Program-made: the position numbers and the translations under genes
From: Natronococcus sp. A-GB7
Lineage (GTDB): Archaea > Halobacteriota > Halobacteria > Halobacteriales > Natrialbaceae
DNA length: 64,000 nt
Reading direction: 5' to 3'
Assembly (NCBI RefSeq): GCF_029688865.1
Contig: NZ_JARUKV010000023.1
Span: 1-64,000 of the forward strand
Shown here: one piece after another, positions 59,702 through 64,000 of the stretch
Layout of the letters: each line of letters begins with the position of its first letter
Numbering within the stretch: position 1 is the stretch's first letter
Notes under the pieces: model-generated
What the model was told of the DNA's origin: nothing
Database searches by the model: none
The model's input: the letters and a program-made list of their open reading frames with translations, nothing else

Positions 59702-60532
59702 TCACTCCCAGACGCCGCGGTAGTCCTCCATGAACGTTTCTAGAGCGGTCGGTTCACGTCCCAGCAGTCGAGAGACGTCATCAGTCACCCGATCGGCAAG
59801 TCCGAGTCGAGCCGTCGTGTAGATTCCACCCATGACGAGAGACTTCGAGAGTCCACGATCGGTTCGGAGCGAATGAAGTAGAAATCGCCAGAGCGACGGG
59901 GCCGTGTACGTCACCTCGTGCTCAAGGGTTGCCGAGAGCTGTCGACAGACATCCTGATACCCCAGCGCCTCCGGTCCAGTTAGATCGTACTCGCCGGTCG
60001 TTCGCGTGAGGAGAGTCTCTGCAGCCACCGCAGCGACGTCGCGTGCATCGATGAAACTCGTCCGACCGGTACCGGCCGGGACGATCAGCTCGCCGGATCG
60101 GATCTCTTCGCGGTGGGTCGTCGAGAGGTTCTGCATGAAAAACGACGCCCGGAGGAACGTCGTCGAGAGGGGTGCCGACTCGAGCCACGATTCGATCCGT
60201 GCGTGTGGGACGAGACGGTTGCGGTCTGCCCCGATGACCGAGAGGAAGACCACGTGATCGACGCCGGCCCCAACCGCGGCAGCCAGCGCCGGGGCGATGT
60301 CGCGACGAACGCGAGACAGGGCGGGCGGGCGAACGAGAAACATGGAATCGACTCCTTCGAAGGTCTCTCGATAGGTCGACGGGTCGGTAAAGTCGAACGT
60401 GACAACCTCGTCGGCGGGTCCGTCGAAGCGGTCGGGGGATCGCACCCCTGCACGAACCTCGAGTGGGTCATCGGCAAGCGCCGCGCAGACTGTGCTTCCG
60501 ACCGTCCCGGTCGCGCCTGTTACGAGCAACAT
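59702..60532 (-). CDS. NmrA-like NAD(P)-binding protein
   Basis: 276 aa. Rossmann motif at the N-terminus, LVTGATGTVGSTVC (residues 3-16), then an atypical SDR/NmrA core without the Tyr-x3-Lys catalytic pair, and FMQNLSTTHREEIRSGELIV as seen in NmrA and azoreductase-like proteins. Start fixed at the ATG 60532; the open frame extends far upstream but overlaps the next gene out of frame. Shares one base with the DUF6069-type gene, so the operon is tightly coupled. Could act as a redox sensor or a quinone/azo reductase. Confidence 0.8.
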   Translation of the reverse strand: MLLVTGATGTVGSTVCAALADDPLEVRAGVRSPDRFDGPADEVVTFDFTDPSTYRETFEGVDSMFLVRPPALSRVRRDIAPALAAAVGAGVDHVVFLSVIGADRNRLVPHARIESWLESAPLSTTFLRASFFMQNLSTTHREEIRSGELIVPAGTGRTSFIDARDVAAVAAETLLTRTTGEYDLTGPEALGYQDVCRQLSATLEHEVTYTAPSLWRFLLHSLRTDRGLSKSLVMGGIYTTARLGLADRVTDDVSRLLGREPTALETFMEDYRGVWE

Positions 60533-60915
60533 TACACCGCCTCCCAGTCGACGAGGACAGCGATGACGACTGCTGCCGCGACGACGTGCATCGCCCCGAG
60601 AAACGCGACCCGTCCCGTGGTTGCGCCTTCGAACGTGGCTGCCTGCTGGAGCGTGAGAAACGAGAGTGCCGTCACGAGAAGGGCCACGATAACGAACCGA
60701 CGGTCGGCTGCATCTCCAAATGCACGCTTGAAGCCTTCGTAGACGACGACACCCCCGATGGCACCGACAGCGCTGGCAATCGCAACCGGTGGCACAGCGA
60801 ACGGGTCGAACCCGCCAGCACCGACAGTCATGAGGGCGAGTGTGAGAATGACGAGGTTTACACCGACTGCGCCGCCGATGACGAGGACGACTCGGTGTCG
60901 GTTGACAGCGGTCAT
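60532..60915 (-). CDS. DUF6069-type four-helix membrane protein
   Basis: 127 aa, four transmembrane helices (about 9-31, 42-62, 72-92 and 101-122). The short polar loop after helix 2 reads EGFKRAFGDAADRR. Overlaps the downstream NmrA-like gene by one base and the upstream oxidoreductase by four, so the three form one translation-coupled operon. Function of the family is unknown; the pairing with NAD(P)-binding proteins and an HxlR regulator is the only clue. Confidence 0.75.
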   Translation of the reverse strand: MTAVNRHRVVLVIGGAVGVNLVILTLALMTVGAGGFDPFAVPPVAIASAVGAIGGVVVYEGFKRAFGDAADRRFVIVALLVTALSFLTLQQAATFEGATTGRVAFLGAMHVVAAAVVIAVLVDWEAV

Positions 60916-61541
60916 GCGGGCCCCACCTTCGGCATCTCTCGAACGTACCGATTATCCTCAAGACAATCGAGAATGAACCGGGCGACGTCGCCACGATCGA
61001 TCGCGTCGAATCCGAGATCGATCTCACCGGCGCGGTACGTTCCCATCGGGTCGTCCTCGCTCAGCCGCGGCGCACGAACGACCGTCCACTCGAGGTCCGT
61101 CTCGCGGATGGACTCGACGTGGGATTCGGCGTCCTCGAGCACGTCTCTGGCGAGCAGTTTCAGGAAAACACCCATCATCTTCCCGCCAAGCGAGACGGAC
61201 TCTCCGTCCTCGCGAACGCCTGCACCGACGAGCGTGACGAATCGTGAGACGCCAGCCGAGTCCATCGCGTCGATGATGTGGTCGCCGGCGACAGTCAACA
61301 GATCGTCCGGAGAGCCCTCACCCTGACCGAGGACACTGACGACGGCGTCGACGCCCTCGACAGCTTCGGAAACGCCGTCGCCTGTGTAGGCATCTCCCTC
61401 TACGACGGTCACTCGATCGCTAGCGAACGGAATACGATCCGGCGAGCGAGCGTGGACGACGAGCTCGTGACCACGCTCGAGCGCCTGTTCGCAAAACGGG
61501 CGACCAGTGCGGCCGGTTGCACCGAAAACGGCGATTTTCAT
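60912..61541 (-). CDS. NAD(P)-binding oxidoreductase-like protein (atypical SDR)
   Basis: 209 aa from the ATG at 61541. KIAVFGATGRTGRPFCEQAL (residues 2-21) is the glycine-rich nucleotide loop; HELVVHARSPDRI, AVVSVLGQGEGS and FVTLVGAGVRED follow as in NAD(P)H-binding NmrA/BVR-B-like proteins. First gene of the operon with DUF6069 and NmrA-like products. Divergent from the HxlR gene, with a perfect palindrome between them; induction by reactive electrophiles or quinones is a plausible guess. Confidence 0.8.
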   Translation of the reverse strand: MKIAVFGATGRTGRPFCEQALERGHELVVHARSPDRIPFASDRVTVVEGDAYTGDGVSEAVEGVDAVVSVLGQGEGSPDDLLTVAGDHIIDAMDSAGVSRFVTLVGAGVREDGESVSLGGKMMGVFLKLLARDVLEDAESHVESIRETDLEWTVVRAPRLSEDDPMGTYRAGEIDLGFDAIDRGDVARFILDCLEDNRYVREMPKVGPA

Positions 61542-61577
61542 ACCCGGACGTACGGCGTCAAAAGAGATATACTTCCA

Positions 61578-61595
61578 ACTTCGAAGCTTCGAAGT
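61578..61595. promoter_or_regulatory. Perfect 18-bp palindrome, HxlR operator candidate
   Basis: ACTTCGAAGCTTCGAAGT reads the same on both strands and sits in the 127-bp region between the divergent oxidoreductase operon (61541) and the HxlR gene (61669), close to the operon's expected promoter. A related half site (TTTCGAAGT) and CTTCA-N5-TGAAG recur before the ABC exporter at 62175-62209. Confidence 0.6.
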
Positions 61596-61668
61596 AGCGG
61601 GTGGGAAATAGCTCGTAGCTCCATTTGCTCGGGAAACGATCTTGGCCTTCGAGGTCATCCAGTTGGGT

Positions 61669-62064
61669 ATGGACGACGATCGTGTAACTCGGTTGGACGC
61701 TGGACGGTCGCCTGAGGAAGCCCGCAGACTCCGCCAATCGCTGGAGCCGAGTGAACGCGAGCGGGTCGAACGAACGGTCGCTGACCTGCTCGATCTCCTC
61801 GGCCGGACGCACACGATGGCGGTGCTCTCCGAGTTCGCCTTCGCGAGCGGGCCGTTACGGTTCTCCGACCTCGAGACCGCACTCGAGGTACCGGCGAACA
61901 CGCTCTCGACACGACTCCGAGAACTGACCGATGCCGGGCTGCTCGACCGAACGGCCTACGACGAGGTTCCGCCACGAGTCGAGTACGAACCGACGGACAA
62001 AGCTCGAGCGATCTTCCCGGTGTTTGGCCACCTCCACAGGTGGGCGATGTCCTACGAGCTCTGA
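61669..62064 (+). CDS. HxlR family winged-helix regulator
   Basis: 131 aa from the ATG at 61669. Winged helix at about 40-110: LLDLLGRTHTMAVLSEFAFA, PLRFSDLETALEVPANTLST, RLRELTDAGLLDRTAYDEVP, wing RVEYEPTDKARAI. The cysteines that some HxlR proteins use to sense electrophiles are absent. It is divergent from the NAD(P)-binding operon with the palindrome between, and 180 bp upstream of the ABC exporter genes, so it may regulate both. Confidence 0.87.
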   Translation: MDDDRVTRLDAGRSPEEARRLRQSLEPSERERVERTVADLLDLLGRTHTMAVLSEFAFASGPLRFSDLETALEVPANTLSTRLRELTDAGLLDRTAYDEVPPRVEYEPTDKARAIFPVFGHLHRWAMSYEL

Positions 62065-62174
62065 GATCGTTCTACCCTGCAGGAAAAAGCAATCACTGAC
62101 TATCCGCGTCCACTCGACCGATCAAAAACTACACAATTGGTGACCGAGCAGTTTTACGAGCACGATAGGCGATA

Positions 62175-62209
62175 CTTCAATTACTGAAGCTACCACCGAG
62201 TTTCGAAGT
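62175..62209. promoter_or_regulatory. Inverted repeat and half site before the ABC exporter
   Basis: CTTCAATTACTGAAG (62175-62189, 5-bp arms) and TTTCGAAGT (62201-62209) lie 36-70 bp before the ATG at 62245. Both resemble the halves of the 18-bp palindrome at 61578-61595, suggesting the same HxlR protein binds here. Confidence 0.4.
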
Positions 62210-62244
62210 CGGACGTACTTCTTGCTCGGGCCCGTATCCACTGT

Positions 62245-63311
<1,067 letters not shown>

Positions 63312-63315
<4 letters not shown>

Positions 63316-64000
63316 GCACGCCGACCGAGTCGGGGATCGCCGACCGCGAGGTGGCGAGATCCACAAACACGTTCGCCGGGGACGTCTGGGTCAACTTCAA
63401 GCGGTGGAACCTCAAAGCCGTCCGGAACCCGTTCGTCCTCGTTGTCTCGCTTGCACAGCCGTTTATTTTTCTCGTACTGTTCACGGAGGTGTTCGGCAAC
63501 GTCGCCGGCGGCGCCGTCAGTCAGGGACTTCCGGGTATCGACTACACGACGTTTCTCGTCCCGGCGATCGCGATTCAGGTCGCACTCGCGTCGGCAGTCA
63601 CCTCGGGAATCGGGCTGGTCAACGACATCGAGAACGGTATGTTCGAGAAGGTGCTCGTCTCGCCGATGAACCGAACCGCCGTGTTCGTCGGGAAGACCCT
63701 CGCAGAGGTGTTCCGCATCGCCCTCCAGATAGCCATCATTCTCGGACTCGGTGTGCTCCTCGGCGCGGAGATTACGACCGGCGTCGTCGGTGCTGTCGGG
63801 ATCATGGCTGTCGGAATCCTCTTTTCGTTCTGGTTTATCGCGTTCTCGAACATGCTCGCGGTGCTGACTCGAGACCAGGAGTCGACGATCATCGGCGCGA
63901 ACCTCCTGCAGTTCCCGCTGTTGTTCCTCTCGAGTGCCTTTCTCCCCCTCGAGGTGCTCCCGAACTGGATTCAGCTGTTCGCTCGAATCAACCCCGTCAC
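63312..64000 (+). CDS. ABC-2 type transporter permease (DrrB-like), partial at the right edge
   Basis: Starts with the ATG inside the ATPase gene's stop (ATGA overlap) and stays open to the end of the window: 229 residues visible. N-terminal cytoplasmic tail (STPTESGIADREVARS), then membrane helices at about 40-60 (FVLVVSLAQPFIFLVLFTEV), 75-100, 135-160, 165-185 and 198-215. VLVSPMNRTAVFVGKTLAEV is the typical ABC-2 motif, and FPLLFLSSAFLPLEVLPNWI is close to the usual C-terminal region. It forms the exporter channel with the ATPase. Confidence 0.88.

Overview
The window is from a halophilic archaeon (class Halobacteria; species not identifiable by eye). The evidence is very acidic proteins, Tat-type (double-arginine) signals on exported proteins including lipobox substrate-binding proteins, archaeal TATA boxes about 25-30 bp before starts (often leaderless), a GAF/PAS regulator ending in a bacterio-opsin-activator HTH, and several haloarchaea-type small winged-helix regulators. 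I saw no rRNA, tRNA or CRISPR array.

Left part (0-39.8 kb): a large catabolic island for nitrogen-containing organic compounds. An ABC importer of the spermidine/putrescine type has two different substrate-binding proteins in its own cluster (0-5.4 kb) and a third paralogue at 12.8 kb. An IclR regulator is divergent from it. The enzymes that follow cut C-N bonds or handle the released amines: a cytosine-deaminase-like amidohydrolase, three paralogous ArgE/DapE-type M20 hydrolases, two intact and one broken carbamoyl-amino-acid hydrolase (M20), a dihydropyrimidinase/hydantoinase, an ATP-dependent hydantoinase/oxoprolinase pair (HyuA/HyuB), a broken nitrilase-type amidase and an agmatinase-family ureohydrolase. 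Three PLP aminotransferases, a ThDP-dependent decarboxylase-type enzyme, and a glutaryl-CoA dehydrogenase with a class III CoA-transferase deal with carbon skeletons. An APC permease and an SSS symporter add uptake routes, and an Lrp/AsnC regulator is present. The island carries decay: a truncated and frameshifted hydrolase, a frameshifted amidase, and remnants of a LamB/YcsF (5-oxoprolinase subunit A) gene.

Middle (39.8-43.9 kb): an accessory segment bounded by two fragments of one gene family (GANDQAFID motif). It holds a DUF7342-like winged-helix gene with an overlapping-type partner, gene remnants in two diverged copies (one interrupted by a 125-bp MITE-like element), and a winged-helix gene divergent from a protein with a possible nucleoside-deoxyribosyltransferase/TIR-like motif.

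43.9-48.1 kb: a high-GC minus-strand cluster of a Tat-exported cupredoxin-type protein, a PQQ-type quinoprotein dehydrogenase without a signal peptide, an unknown helical protein and a 52-residue membrane protein.

48.1-54.3 kb: the most unusual region. Two minus-strand MNT-HEPN toxin-antitoxin modules alternate with plus-strand copies of one winged-helix gene family (two near full-length copies, one internal fragment fused into a chimeric gene, one C-terminal fragment).

54.6-64 kb: a multi-domain GAF/PAS/HTH sensor-regulator, small winged-helix proteins, a UspA protein, an operon of two NAD(P)-binding oxidoreductase-like proteins around a DUF6069-type membrane protein with a divergent HxlR regulator and a perfect 18-bp palindrome, then an ABC-2 type exporter whose permease runs off the right edge.
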